Assembly (NCBI RefSeq): GCF_002088975.1
Contig: NZ_NCST01000113.1
Coordinates: 1-55,355, forward strand
Reading direction: 5' to 3'
DNA length: 55,355 bases
From: Henriciella aquimarina
GTDB lineage: Bacteria; Pseudomonadota; Alphaproteobacteria; Caulobacterales; Hyphomonadaceae
Position numbers and translations under genes: made by a program. Numbering within the stretch: the first letter of the stretch is position 1; each line of letters opens with the position of its first letter. Below the pieces are notes generated by a model, which saw only the letters and a list, made by a program, of their open reading frames with translations, did no database searches and was not told the origin of the DNA. Positions 8,558 to 16,447 of this stretch are shown here, piece after piece.

Positions 8558-9817
8558 CTAGACAATTCTTGGGGTCGGGACCGGAATAATGAACCGTCCA
8601 CCAGCGGCCCGGTAGTCGGCCTGCTGCTCAAGGATCTCGTCAGCGAAATTCCAGGCCAGCATCAGCACGAAGTCGGGTTGCTCGGCGACCAGCGCTTCGG
8701 GCTCGCGGATCGGCAGGTGCGCGCCGGGCATCAGCCAGCCCTGCTTGTTGACGTTGCGGTCGACCACGAAATCAATCTGGCTGGCATCCAGGCCGCAGAA
8801 ATTCAGCATGGTGGCCCCCTTCGCCGCCGCGCCATAGGCGGCAACCGAGTGACCCTTGGCCCGCAGGTCCTTGATCATGCCGGTGAGGTCGGTGCGAAGC
8901 TGCTCGACGCGTTTCGAAAACCCTTCGAAAAAGGCCGGGGTGTCGAGACCAATCGTTTTCTCCTCGGCAAGCATCGTCTTCACGCTGTCCTCGACCGCTT
9001 CGAAGGGCTGGACGAAGATGCGCAACGACCCGCCATGGATGGTCAATTGTTCGACCCGGTTCAGATAGAGCCCGTGGCGACGGAAGAGATTGTCGAGCGC
9101 CGTCAGCGAAAAGTAGCAGAGATGCTCGTGATAAATCGTGTCGAACTCGACATGCTCCATCAGCGGACGCAGATAGGGCATCTCGATGACGGCGACGCCA
9201 TCCGGCTTGAGAATGGTGCGGATGCCCGCCACGAAGCCGTTCGTATCGGCAACGTGGGCGAGGACATTATTGCCGTGAACGATGTCGGCAGCGCCGTATT
9301 CCTCGACGACCTTGCTGGCCAGATCGCGAGTGAAGAAGTCGTTCAGCGTGCGCACACCGGCCTTTTCGGCCACCGCCGCCGGGCCATCGGCCGGGTCGAT
9401 GCCGAGGACAGGCACGCCGGCCTCGACATAATTGCGCAGCAGATAGCCGTCATTACTGGCCAGCTCGACCACAAGACTGTCGGCGCCAAGCGGCTTTTCC
9501 TCGAGACGCGCCAGAACATTGGCATGCGAATGCGCCATCAGCGCCGGCAGGAAAGAGGAATAATAGGGATACTCATCAGCAAACAGGACTTCAGGGTCCA
9601 CCGTCTCGGTGATCTGCACGAGCGAACAGTCCGGGCAGACAGCGACGACGAGCGGGAAGGTCAGTTCTTCCTTGCCCTTGTCGGAAGGACGAATGAGCCG
9701 GTCAGCCAGCGGCGTGACGCCAAGGTCCAGAAACGGCGTGAGTGCCTCGGAGCCGCAGGACCGGCACGTTGTTTCGGTTTTCGACAGCGTCTTCGGCTGC
9801 ATCATCGTGTCTGCCAT
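8558..9817 (-). CDS. NDP-hexose C-methyltransferase-like enzyme
   Basis: The 419-residue product belongs with TylCIII-type sugar C-methyltransferases. It has N-terminal zinc ligands (CRSCG near residue 18, CPDCS near 61), the family SAM motif VVELASNDGYLL, the active-site region YHEHLCYFSL followed by IHGGSLRIF, and a C-terminal Rossmann-like domain (AAYGAAAKGATMLNF). Known members transfer a methyl group to C3 of a 4-keto-6-deoxy sugar nucleotide. ATG 9817 has a purine-rich box (GAGAGACG) upstream and lies ten bases from the epimerase stop. The combination with a sugar-1-phosphate cytidylyltransferase and an SDR suggests a CDP-linked branched deoxy sugar. Confidence 0.83.
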   Translation of the reverse strand: MADTMMQPKTLSKTETTCRSCGSEALTPFLDLGVTPLADRLIRPSDKGKEELTFPLVVAVCPDCSLVQITETVDPEVLFADEYPYYSSFLPALMAHSHANVLARLEEKPLGADSLVVELASNDGYLLRNYVEAGVPVLGIDPADGPAAVAEKAGVRTLNDFFTRDLASKVVEEYGAADIVHGNNVLAHVADTNGFVAGIRTILKPDGVAVIEMPYLRPLMEHVEFDTIYHEHLCYFSLTALDNLFRRHGLYLNRVEQLTIHGGSLRIFVQPFEAVEDSVKTMLAEEKTIGLDTPAFFEGFSKRVEQLRTDLTGMIKDLRAKGHSVAAYGAAAKGATMLNFCGLDASQIDFVVDRNVNKQGWLMPGAHLPIREPEALVAEQPDFVLMLAWNFADEILEQQADYRAAGGRFIIPVPTPRIV

Positions 9818-9827
9818 GTCGTCTCTC

Positions 9828-10883
9828 TCAGGCCGTTTCGAGCTGGCCAGCTGTCTTCAGTTCCCCGGTCAGGGTGCCTTCGGCGATGCGCCGCTTGATG
9901 TGCGCGATGCGCTTGAACCGCTCCCCCTCGAATTCATCGAGCGTTACTCCGGTTGCGCGATAGGCATCCAGAAGCTGCGCGACCCCTCGCCGGCAAGTCC
10001 ATTGCGGCTTGAAGCCATGCAGCTTGCGCGCAATGTGGTTGCAGTCGACGCGATAATTGCGCTTGTCGGGCCCGGCATCCGAAGCGAAGCCAACCTTCGA
10101 GCCCGGCACCACATCGCGCACGATCTCGGCGATCTCGCGGATCTGGTAGTTCTCGGTTGTCTGGCCGACATTGAATGCTTCCAGATGGACATCTTCGCGG
10201 GGCGCCTCGATCGTCGCCATGTAGGCGCGCGCAATGTCCTCCACATGCACGATCGGACGCCAGGGCGATCCGTCGCTCTTGAGATGAACCTCCCCGGTGG
10301 TGAAGGCCCAGGCCGTGAGATTGTTCACCACCAGATCGAAGCGCAGGCGCGGCGAGACGCCATAGGCGGTCGAGGCGCGCAGGAAGGTGGGGCTGAACGT
10401 CTCGTCGGCAATATCGCGTACGGCCAGTTCCACCTCGACCTTGGAGGCCCCATACGGCGTAACGGGATTGAACTCGCCATCCTCGGCAATGAACTCGTCA
10501 CTGGATGCGCCATAGTTCGAGCAGGACGAGGCGAACACAAAGCGGGGCACACCAGCAGCCTTGGCCAGTCTCGCCATCCGGATGGACGCGTCGGCATTGA
10601 TCGTCTGCGTCAGCTCTGGGCGATAATCGCCGAGCGGGTCGTTCGACAGGCCGGCAAGATGGATGATCGCATCGAAACCACGAAGTCTTTCGGTGGCGTC
10701 GGGCGCGGCCACGAAGTCGCGGACATCCTGTTTCCAGGCGGGAATTTCCGCGATGTCGCCGATGAAGGTGCAGGCTGCGAAGAGATCGCTGTCTAGGCCG
10801 TGGACCTCATGCCCGCGCGCGAGCAGGAGAGGAGTCAGCACCGTTCCGATGTACCCCATATGGCCTGTAACCAGCACTTTCAT
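9828..10883 (-). CDS. NAD-dependent sugar epimerase/dehydratase (extended SDR)
   Basis: The 351-residue product begins MKVLVTGHMGYIG, the nucleotide-binding loop of extended short-chain dehydrogenases. It continues with HLAGLSNDP, an SCSNYG segment and the catalytic YGASK (YxxxK). Such enzymes epimerise, dehydrate or reduce the hexose of an NDP-sugar. The open frame extends to 11060, but ATG 10883 is chosen because the fold begins there and a GGAAGG box lies nine bases upstream; ATG 10892 is the alternative. The start lies inside the 3' end of the cytidylyltransferase gene, giving a 77-base overlap. No separate CDP-glucose 4,6-dehydratase is in the cluster, so this protein may do that step or the dehydratase is elsewhere. 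Confidence 0.83.
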   Translation of the reverse strand: MKVLVTGHMGYIGTVLTPLLLARGHEVHGLDSDLFAACTFIGDIAEIPAWKQDVRDFVAAPDATERLRGFDAIIHLAGLSNDPLGDYRPELTQTINADASIRMARLAKAAGVPRFVFASSCSNYGASSDEFIAEDGEFNPVTPYGASKVEVELAVRDIADETFSPTFLRASTAYGVSPRLRFDLVVNNLTAWAFTTGEVHLKSDGSPWRPIVHVEDIARAYMATIEAPREDVHLEAFNVGQTTENYQIREIAEIVRDVVPGSKVGFASDAGPDKRNYRVDCNHIARKLHGFKPQWTCRRGVAQLLDAYRATGVTLDEFEGERFKRIAHIKRRIAEGTLTGELKTAGQLETA

Positions 10884-11664
10884 TGCGTTCATCCTTCCAT
10901 ACTTTCCAGGGCGCTTTTCCAGCCGCCCAGAGATCATTGAGAATTTGCTTTTCGCGCATCGTATCCATGCACTGCCAGAAGGAGGTGTGCCGGTATGCCA
11001 TGAGCTGGCCATCCGCCGCGAGACGCGAAAGCGGGGCCTGTTCAAACATCGTGTCGTCACCGTCGATATAGTCCATCACGCCCGGCTCAAGCACGAAGAA
11101 GGCGCCATTGATCCAGCCTTCGCCGATCTGGGGCTTTTCGGTGAAAGTGGTGATCATGTCGCCGTCGAAATTGAGGTGGCCATAGCGCGCCGGCGGGCGG
11201 ACTGCCGTCAGCGTAGCCAGCTTGCCGTGCGAGCGGTGAAATTCGAGCAGCTTGCCGATATCGACATCGGCCACCCCGTCGCCCCACGTCACCAGCGCCG
11301 TTTCGTCACCCAGCCAGGGAGCAAGGCGCTTGATGCGGCCGCCTGTGCCGGTGCTGGCGCCGGTCTCCACGAGATCGACAGACCAGTCCTCGACGGAGGT
11401 GTCAGCATGCTGGGTCAGTTGGCCGGAGCGGGTCTGGATGGTCACCGAGCCGGCTATGCCGTGATAGTCACGGAACCAGCGCTTGATGTAATCGCCCTTG
11501 TAGCCCAGCGCGACGGCGAAATCCTTGATGCCGTAATGGGCGTAAATCTTCATGATGTGCCAGAGGATCGGCATGCCACCGATCTCGACCATCGGCTTGG
11601 GCCGGATATCGGTCTCTTCTGAAAGCCGCGAGCCAAGTCCGCCTGCGAGAATACCTACTTTCAT
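10807..11664 (-). CDS. rfbF: Glucose-1-phosphate cytidylyltransferase
   Basis: The 285-residue product joins CTP and glucose-1-phosphate to CDP-glucose, the first step to CDP-deoxy sugars. Motifs are LAGGLGSRLSEET with KPMVEIG (nucleotide loop and lysine), the metal-site region VTWGDGVADVD, and the family ending FWQCMDTMREKQILNDLW. Known members have about 257 residues and stop soon after PWKVW. Here about 28 residues of Arg- and Ala-rich sequence follow, and these overlap the next gene by 77 bases in another frame. The tail looks like read-through after loss of the original stop and is probably not structured. Confidence 0.9.
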   Translation of the reverse strand: MKVGILAGGLGSRLSEETDIRPKPMVEIGGMPILWHIMKIYAHYGIKDFAVALGYKGDYIKRWFRDYHGIAGSVTIQTRSGQLTQHADTSVEDWSVDLVETGASTGTGGRIKRLAPWLGDETALVTWGDGVADVDIGKLLEFHRSHGKLATLTAVRPPARYGHLNFDGDMITTFTEKPQIGEGWINGAFFVLEPGVMDYIDGDDTMFEQAPLSRLAADGQLMAYRHTSFWQCMDTMREKQILNDLWAAGKAPWKVWKDERNESAGYRPYGVHRNGADSSPARARA

Positions 11665-11693
11665 GTCCCCAAAATCCTACTCTGCTCGTTAGC

Positions 11694-12656
11694 TCAATGG
11701 CTCGCCGTTTCCTGCTGCCGGTTCGACGACCCCTGATGTGGCCGCGAGAAGGCCGTTTTCAGGCCAACGGCCAGTTTCGGCGAGACCATGCTGGTCAATT
11801 CCAGGCCGTAACGCCCGAGCTCTCGAGGATGCAAACTGCGTGCCCAAAGCACCCGGCGCAGACGCCCCGGCGAGACAATGTCGCCATGGCGCCCGGCAAT
11901 CTCGAAAAGGTGCCGCGCAAGATTGATGTGTTCGGCCGCCGCCAGGCGGCTGGCCTGGCCGTTTTGCCATTTGCTGCGTGCGACCTTGTCGTCAATATTG
12001 ATGGAGCGGACCGGATGCTCCCGATTATAGAAAATCGCTTCTTCGACCCGCTTGTAGCCGCCAAAAATCGCCATTTCGGCAAGCAGGGCCCGGTCTGACC
12101 CATAATAGGACCGGTGCAGGGTCGAGCGCTCAAGCTGGTCACGCCGAAACACACCGAAAATCGGAAAACAGGTCCCGCTCATCGTGATCGCTTCCCGAAA
12201 ACGCTGGGCCGGATCGTCAGAGAGAATAGACTGTGTTTCCAGACCTGTAGGTGGAATCTCATTGCCCTCCAGGTCGATACCTGTGGTCGAGGCAAAAGCC
12301 ACAGCCAGAGAGGGATCGGCATCGAGTGTGGCAACGCAAGCTTCCAGGAAATTCGGGCTCAACCGGTCGTCATGCGCGCACCATTTGATATATTCGCCAG
12401 AGCCCAGTTCAAAGCCGCGATTATAGTTCGCGGCAGCGCCGATATTGCGCTCATTACGGACATAACGCACTCGCTCATCAGCGCTGGCGAAGCGTTCAAC
12501 AATGGCACGTGTTTCATCGTCGGACGCATTGTCGGTGACGATCAGTTCAAAGTCGGTCCAAGTCTGTGCGAGGATGGATTCAATCGCCTCGGCAATGAAA
12601 TTCGCCCCGTTATAGACGGGCATGGCAAGCGTGACGCGTGCGCTTGAAGATGTCAT
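11694..12656 (-). CDS. Family 2 glycosyltransferase
   Basis: The 320-residue product has the GT-A fold of GT2 enzymes. It shows LAMPVYNGANFIAEAIESI at the N-terminus, the nucleotide-binding DNASDD, and WCAHDDRLSPNF as the DxD-like metal site. It would transfer a sugar from a nucleotide donor onto a growing glycan on the cytoplasmic face. It is the first gene of the minus-strand polysaccharide operon, 29 bases before the cytidylyltransferase. The acceptor and sugar cannot be read from sequence. No membrane segment is evident. Confidence 0.85.
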   Translation of the reverse strand: MTSSSARVTLAMPVYNGANFIAEAIESILAQTWTDFELIVTDNASDDETRAIVERFASADERVRYVRNERNIGAAANYNRGFELGSGEYIKWCAHDDRLSPNFLEACVATLDADPSLAVAFASTTGIDLEGNEIPPTGLETQSILSDDPAQRFREAITMSGTCFPIFGVFRRDQLERSTLHRSYYGSDRALLAEMAIFGGYKRVEEAIFYNREHPVRSINIDDKVARSKWQNGQASRLAAAEHINLARHLFEIAGRHGDIVSPGRLRRVLWARSLHPRELGRYGLELTSMVSPKLAVGLKTAFSRPHQGSSNRQQETASH

Positions 12657-12975
12657 GATGTCCCTCTGTCTTCCCCTTACGGCTAACCCGACCGAAGCTG
12701 TGCTTCGTCACACCCAGACAATGACCGGTATGCTCAAACAGCAGTTCCCCAACTGCCGTCTTCCCTCATATTTTGCTACGTCCAACTCGGAGAGGAGTCC
12801 AGCAATTTCCTTGTACCGGAAGTGACAAATCCGCCCACTTCACCTCTCACGCGAAAGAGGCCGGAAAGCCCGCCCCGGCAGGGCAACGCCAGCGTTCGGC
12901 TTGAAAGACAAGGATATATCTGAGGTTACCGGAGCCCCACATTCCCGATAGAAACGCGCCCTCTTCGCCTCTCGG
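12657..12975. other. Gene-free stretch upstream of the polysaccharide operon
   Basis: About 320 bases hold no convincing coding sequence; the open frames here are short tails of antisense frames from cydC. It should contain the promoter for the minus-strand glycosyltransferase operon. I see no clear operator. A short CCTCT/AGAGG pair at 12843-12860 is too weak to call. Confidence 0.5.
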
Positions 12976-12981
12976 AAAAGT

Positions 12982-13000
12982 GAGCGCCATGGCGTCGCTC
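12982..13000 (-). terminator. Probable terminator of the cydDC operon
   Basis: Read on the minus strand, GAGCG pairs with CGCTC around an inner GCCATGGC palindrome, 19 bases after the cydC stop, and is followed by ACTTTTCC. The T-run is short, so confidence is moderate. Confidence 0.45.
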
Positions 13001-13018
13001 CAAAAATCAATAATGTCG

Positions 13019-14653
13019 TCAAAGCCATATGACCGAGCCGGCACAGCCGGGCAACGGAACGGGGGCGTGCCCCAGAAGAAGAAGGCTTCTTTCCCCCGCT
13101 TTCTGCCAGTCCGACAGCCGATCCTTAAGGCGCTCGGCAAGAGCGGGATCCAATCCGGCAAAAGGCTCATCGAGAATGAGAAGAGCGGGCCTGACGAGCA
13201 GGGCCCTGGCAATCCCGATCCGCCGGAGCTCCCCGCCGGAAAAGGGCTGGTCGGTTTCAGTAAAGAGACTGTCGAGCCCGCGTGGGCTGTCAGCGACAAA
13301 CGTGTCGGCGCAAGCCGTAAAGAGGGCCGTCTCGATCTCCTCATCGCTTGCATCCGGCTTTGCCAGCAAGAACTGGTCGCGCAGGGTGCCCGGCAGAAAA
13401 GCCGGCAATTGCGGCGCATAGGCCATCTCAGCCAGGACGCTGGCAAGGCGCAGGCGTTCGGCCGGTACGCCTCCATAAGAAAGACGGCCGGACACCGTTG
13501 GATGAAGGCGCATCAGCGTTTCAGCCAGAGTTGACTTCCCGCCGCCAGAGGGCCCGACAAGCTGGATCACCTCGCCCGCATGGAGCGTGAAGGAGACAGG
13601 CCCGATCTGGGGAGCCTCGTCATCTGCCGAAGCCACGAGATCACCAGCCTCTATCGGAAAGAGGCTTTTCAGAACTTGCGCCTTACTTTTCGACGGGTTC
13701 CAGTCGGCTTCGGACCGCTCAAGGCGTTTCACGAGACGCTGGGCCGCCCGCGCCGATGTACTCGCCGCGTTCAGAATGGCGACCATGGCGGCGGTCGCAT
13801 CCATGGCCGCGATCAGGGCAAGCGCGGCAGCGACGCTTAAGGCGAGGTCTGCCTCGCCCGTCGTGCCTCGCCAGACCAGGAATAGCGCGGTGAGCGCGCC
13901 TGCCATCCCGGTGAGGACGGAGAGGCGCTGGAAGGGCAGGTCTCCAGCCAGGCGCAGGTCGAGCCAGTCATCCAAGGTCGCACGCACCCCTTCACTGGCC
14001 CGCGAGAGCGCCCCCATGGTTTCCAGCTCGACGGCATTCTCGACAAGCCGCGCGGTTTCCTCGCGCGCGCCTTCAGCCTTCTCCGCAAGAATTTGAGCGT
14101 TACGTCTGCCTCGACGGGTCAATTGCCAGGGCAGCAGAAAGCCCACCAGCGCAAAGGCGGCAAGGGCGACGAACCCGCCAATCCCGTCTGCCGCAAAGGC
14201 AAAGCCAAGCGCAACCAGAACACTGGCGCCGAGCGCGGCAAGAGGGCTCAAAACCCGCAGAAAGCCCGCTTCGGCTGTACTGACATCGTCGATGATGGCG
14301 GAAAGATCCGAGGCTGGCAGCGGCGTAAAACCCCGCCGCCGGCCTGCCTCAGCTTCAAACAGGGCGGGCCTCAGGCGGGCCGAAAGCCCAAGCGTCGCAT
14401 CATGGCCGATCAGCTGCTCGCCATACCTCGTCAGCACACGGGCAAAGGCAGACGCACGCACCCCAGCGCTCGGATACAGATGATTGAAGACGTATCCGCC
14501 GCCTGAGAGGCCCGCCAGGGCCGCGGCCGTGAGGAACCAGCCCGACAGGCCGAGCAGGACGATACCCGCCGCCCCGGCCGCAGCCGACAGGCCGAGCGCA
14601 GCGGCAAATCGCCCCTTGGCCGGAGACCCGAGCAGACGCCAAAGCTCAAACAT
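13019..14653 (-). CDS. cydC: CydC subunit of the thiol-reductant ABC exporter
   Basis: The 544-residue product is one half of the CydDC exporter, which sends cysteine and glutathione to the periplasm and is needed for cytochrome bd assembly. An N-terminal six-helix membrane domain (IVLLGLSGWFLTAAALAGL) is followed by a nucleotide-binding domain with Walker A GPSGGGKST, signature FSGGELRRIGIARALL and Walker B LLILDEPFAGLD, and a terminal His in LLLLGHAP. The open frame extends to 14755, but ATG 14653 (MFELWRLL) matches the family start and overlaps the cydD stop by eight bases. Its neighbour cydD and the divergent cydABX genes fix the assignment. Confidence 0.93.
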   Translation of the reverse strand: MFELWRLLGSPAKGRFAAALGLSAAAGAAGIVLLGLSGWFLTAAALAGLSGGGYVFNHLYPSAGVRASAFARVLTRYGEQLIGHDATLGLSARLRPALFEAEAGRRRGFTPLPASDLSAIIDDVSTAEAGFLRVLSPLAALGASVLVALGFAFAADGIGGFVALAAFALVGFLLPWQLTRRGRRNAQILAEKAEGAREETARLVENAVELETMGALSRASEGVRATLDDWLDLRLAGDLPFQRLSVLTGMAGALTALFLVWRGTTGEADLALSVAAALALIAAMDATAAMVAILNAASTSARAAQRLVKRLERSEADWNPSKSKAQVLKSLFPIEAGDLVASADDEAPQIGPVSFTLHAGEVIQLVGPSGGGKSTLAETLMRLHPTVSGRLSYGGVPAERLRLASVLAEMAYAPQLPAFLPGTLRDQFLLAKPDASDEEIETALFTACADTFVADSPRGLDSLFTETDQPFSGGELRRIGIARALLVRPALLILDEPFAGLDPALAERLKDRLSDWQKAGERSLLLLGHAPVPLPGCAGSVIWL

Positions 14654-16322
14654 GCGCCACCTCACCTGACCGTGGCTCCAGCGTGACGACCGCGTCTGCG
14701 CTCTCGACCAGTACCGGCGAATGGCTCGCGACGAGGATGGTTCGCCCGGGCGCAAGTGACCGGATGAGCGCGATCAGATCGGCCTCAGCGTCTGCGTCGA
14801 GATGGGCTGTCGGCTCGTCCAGCAGGATGAGCGGGGCATCCATTAGAACAGCCCGCGCAAGAGCGAGACGCTGGCGCTGTCCGCCCGAAAGGCCGCTCCC
14901 GAACCGGGCGAGTGGACGATCCAGTCCCCCCGCTCCTCCGCCAAGCCCGACGCGGGTCGCCGCAGCTTCGATCTCTTCGCGGGACGCCTGGGGCCGGGCA
15001 ATGGCGATGTTCTCGGCAAGGGTGCCTTCCATGAGCCAGGGCGTCTGACGTGCATAAGCTGCAATCGGGGAAAGGCTTTCCCTTTTTGAAAGCGGCCTGC
15101 CATCCACGGTGATCGCACCAGCCACACATTGCGCGTGGCCAAGCAGGGCCAGCAGGCAGGTCGATTTTCCCGCGCCGGACGGGCCGGTGAGCGCGACAAG
15201 TTTTCCGGGATGCGCCTCGAAACTTAATCCCTGCAGTGCAGTGCTTCCGTCCGGCCAAGCCAGGCTCACCCCGTCAAACGCGATAACTGGAGCGGTCTCA
15301 GGCAGACGGCGCGGCGGCTCTGCGCGTGTAGACTGCGCATCCATCCAGCCAGACAGGAATTGCGCGGCTGCAGCGGCATCGGCGCGATCATGGTGCAAGC
15401 TCGACAGGCGCCGGATGGGGGCGAAGAATTCCGGGGCGAGCATGAGCGCGGCCAAGCCCTCGGTCAGGGTCAGTGTCTCCCCCGTCGCAAAAGGAAAGAT
15501 ACCGAGCAGTTTGAAGCCAACATAGACTGCGACAAGCGCAATCGAGATCGAGGCGAAAAATTCAAGCACGGCGGTCGACAGGAAAGCCACACGCAGGATG
15601 GCGAGCGTGCGCTGGCGGAGATCCTCGGCGCGCGCGGCAATGACGGCCGTTTCCCGCCCGATCGCGCGGAAGGCCCGGATGAGCCCCGCTTGCGCAGCAC
15701 GTGCCTGGAAAACACCCGACAGGGTATCGAGCGCCCCCTGCTGCGCGCGGGCTTCCGCTGCCGTCCCGCTCGCCGTCAGCCAGATGAAGACCGGCAGTAC
15801 CAGGACCGAGACCAGAAGCAAGGCAGCGGCGAGCCAGGACTGCATGGCAACGGCGACAAGAATGACAAGTGGCGCTGCTACGGAAAGACGGATCCCCGGC
15901 GCCCATCGCGCAGCGTGGCCTTCAAGCTGTGCGGTGCGGTCGATAATCTGCGATGTGCGTGCCCCCGCCGTCGCCCCAAGCAGTAGGCCCGCGCCAGAGT
16001 CCGAAATCTTGTCGAGAACTTCGCCGCGCGCCGCCGAGACCATTTTGCGGCCCGCCTCACTGAAGCGCCCTTCCGCCAGCCAGCCACAGACGGCTCGAAC
16101 GAAAACGCCAATCGCTGCGATAATAAGCCCATGCGTGGCTCGCCCTCCTTCGGCAGCGGCCCCGACGCTTATGGCCACACCGAGCGAAATGGCGATCCAG
16201 CCCCCCACAGCGACGAGCTGAAAGGCAAGTCCGGTGATCATGTCGCCCCGCGCCGGCGCGCTCCAGCGTTTCAGCGCCTCCCGCCCCTGGGACTTCGCGG
16301 TTTTTTCGCTACCATCCGTCAT
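14646..16322 (-). CDS. cydD: CydD subunit of the thiol-reductant ABC exporter
   Basis: The 558-residue product pairs with CydC. The N-terminal membrane domain is followed by the ATPase domain with Walker A GPSGAGKST, signature LSGGQRQRLALARAV, Walker B LILLDEPTAHLD and switch His in VASHSPVL. ATG 16322 is preferred; a TTG six codons upstream is the only longer choice and has no clear ribosome-binding site. The gene is divergent from cydA with about 125 bases between them. Having cydDC divergent from cydAB, not downstream in one operon as in some bacteria, allows one regulatory region to serve both oxidase and assembly factor. Confidence 0.93.
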   Translation of the reverse strand: MTDGSEKTAKSQGREALKRWSAPARGDMITGLAFQLVAVGGWIAISLGVAISVGAAAEGGRATHGLIIAAIGVFVRAVCGWLAEGRFSEAGRKMVSAARGEVLDKISDSGAGLLLGATAGARTSQIIDRTAQLEGHAARWAPGIRLSVAAPLVILVAVAMQSWLAAALLLVSVLVLPVFIWLTASGTAAEARAQQGALDTLSGVFQARAAQAGLIRAFRAIGRETAVIAARAEDLRQRTLAILRVAFLSTAVLEFFASISIALVAVYVGFKLLGIFPFATGETLTLTEGLAALMLAPEFFAPIRRLSSLHHDRADAAAAAQFLSGWMDAQSTRAEPPRRLPETAPVIAFDGVSLAWPDGSTALQGLSFEAHPGKLVALTGPSGAGKSTCLLALLGHAQCVAGAITVDGRPLSKRESLSPIAAYARQTPWLMEGTLAENIAIARPQASREEIEAAATRVGLGGGAGGLDRPLARFGSGLSGGQRQRLALARAVLMDAPLILLDEPTAHLDADAEADLIALIRSLAPGRTILVASHSPVLVESADAVVTLEPRSGEVAHV

Positions 16323-16348
16323 GCGGCGCGTCTTATCCAAGTTAAGTG

Positions 16349-16382
16349 GTATCTCGTATGCGACTTTTTGTGCACTCGCACA
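16349..16382. promoter_or_regulatory. Shared cydDC/cydABX control region with two candidate motifs
   Basis: The 125-bp divergent region holds GTATCTC-N2-AT-N3-ACTTTTT at 16349-16369. Ungapped, this matches 16 of 21 positions of the dyad region in front of the Rrf2 regulator gene (20417-20437). Immediately after it lies an inverted repeat, TGTGC-ACTC-GCACA, at 16369-16382. Either could be an operator for oxygen-, NO- or redox-responsive control. I did not find a canonical FNR box (TTGAT-N4-ATCAA). Confidence 0.35.
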
Positions 16383-16447
16383 TAATTTAATCGAGGTTTA
16401 CCGAAACACGCGACCCTTTGCGAACAAGGCTGACCCGGAGACTGCAC

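Noticed and set aside
8390-9898. 502-codon open frame antisense to the methyltransferase genes
   Set aside because: It spans the ends of two supported genes on the other strand and shows no family motif.
12847-13476. 209-codon open frame overlapping the cydC 3' end and the gap beyond
   Set aside because: Most of it is cydC read in another frame; the part in the gap shows no domain or start context.
16323-16447. FNR/ANR box in the cyd intergenic region
   Set aside because: I looked for TTGAT-N4-ATCAA or a close variant and found none, so oxygen control by FNR is not claimed.
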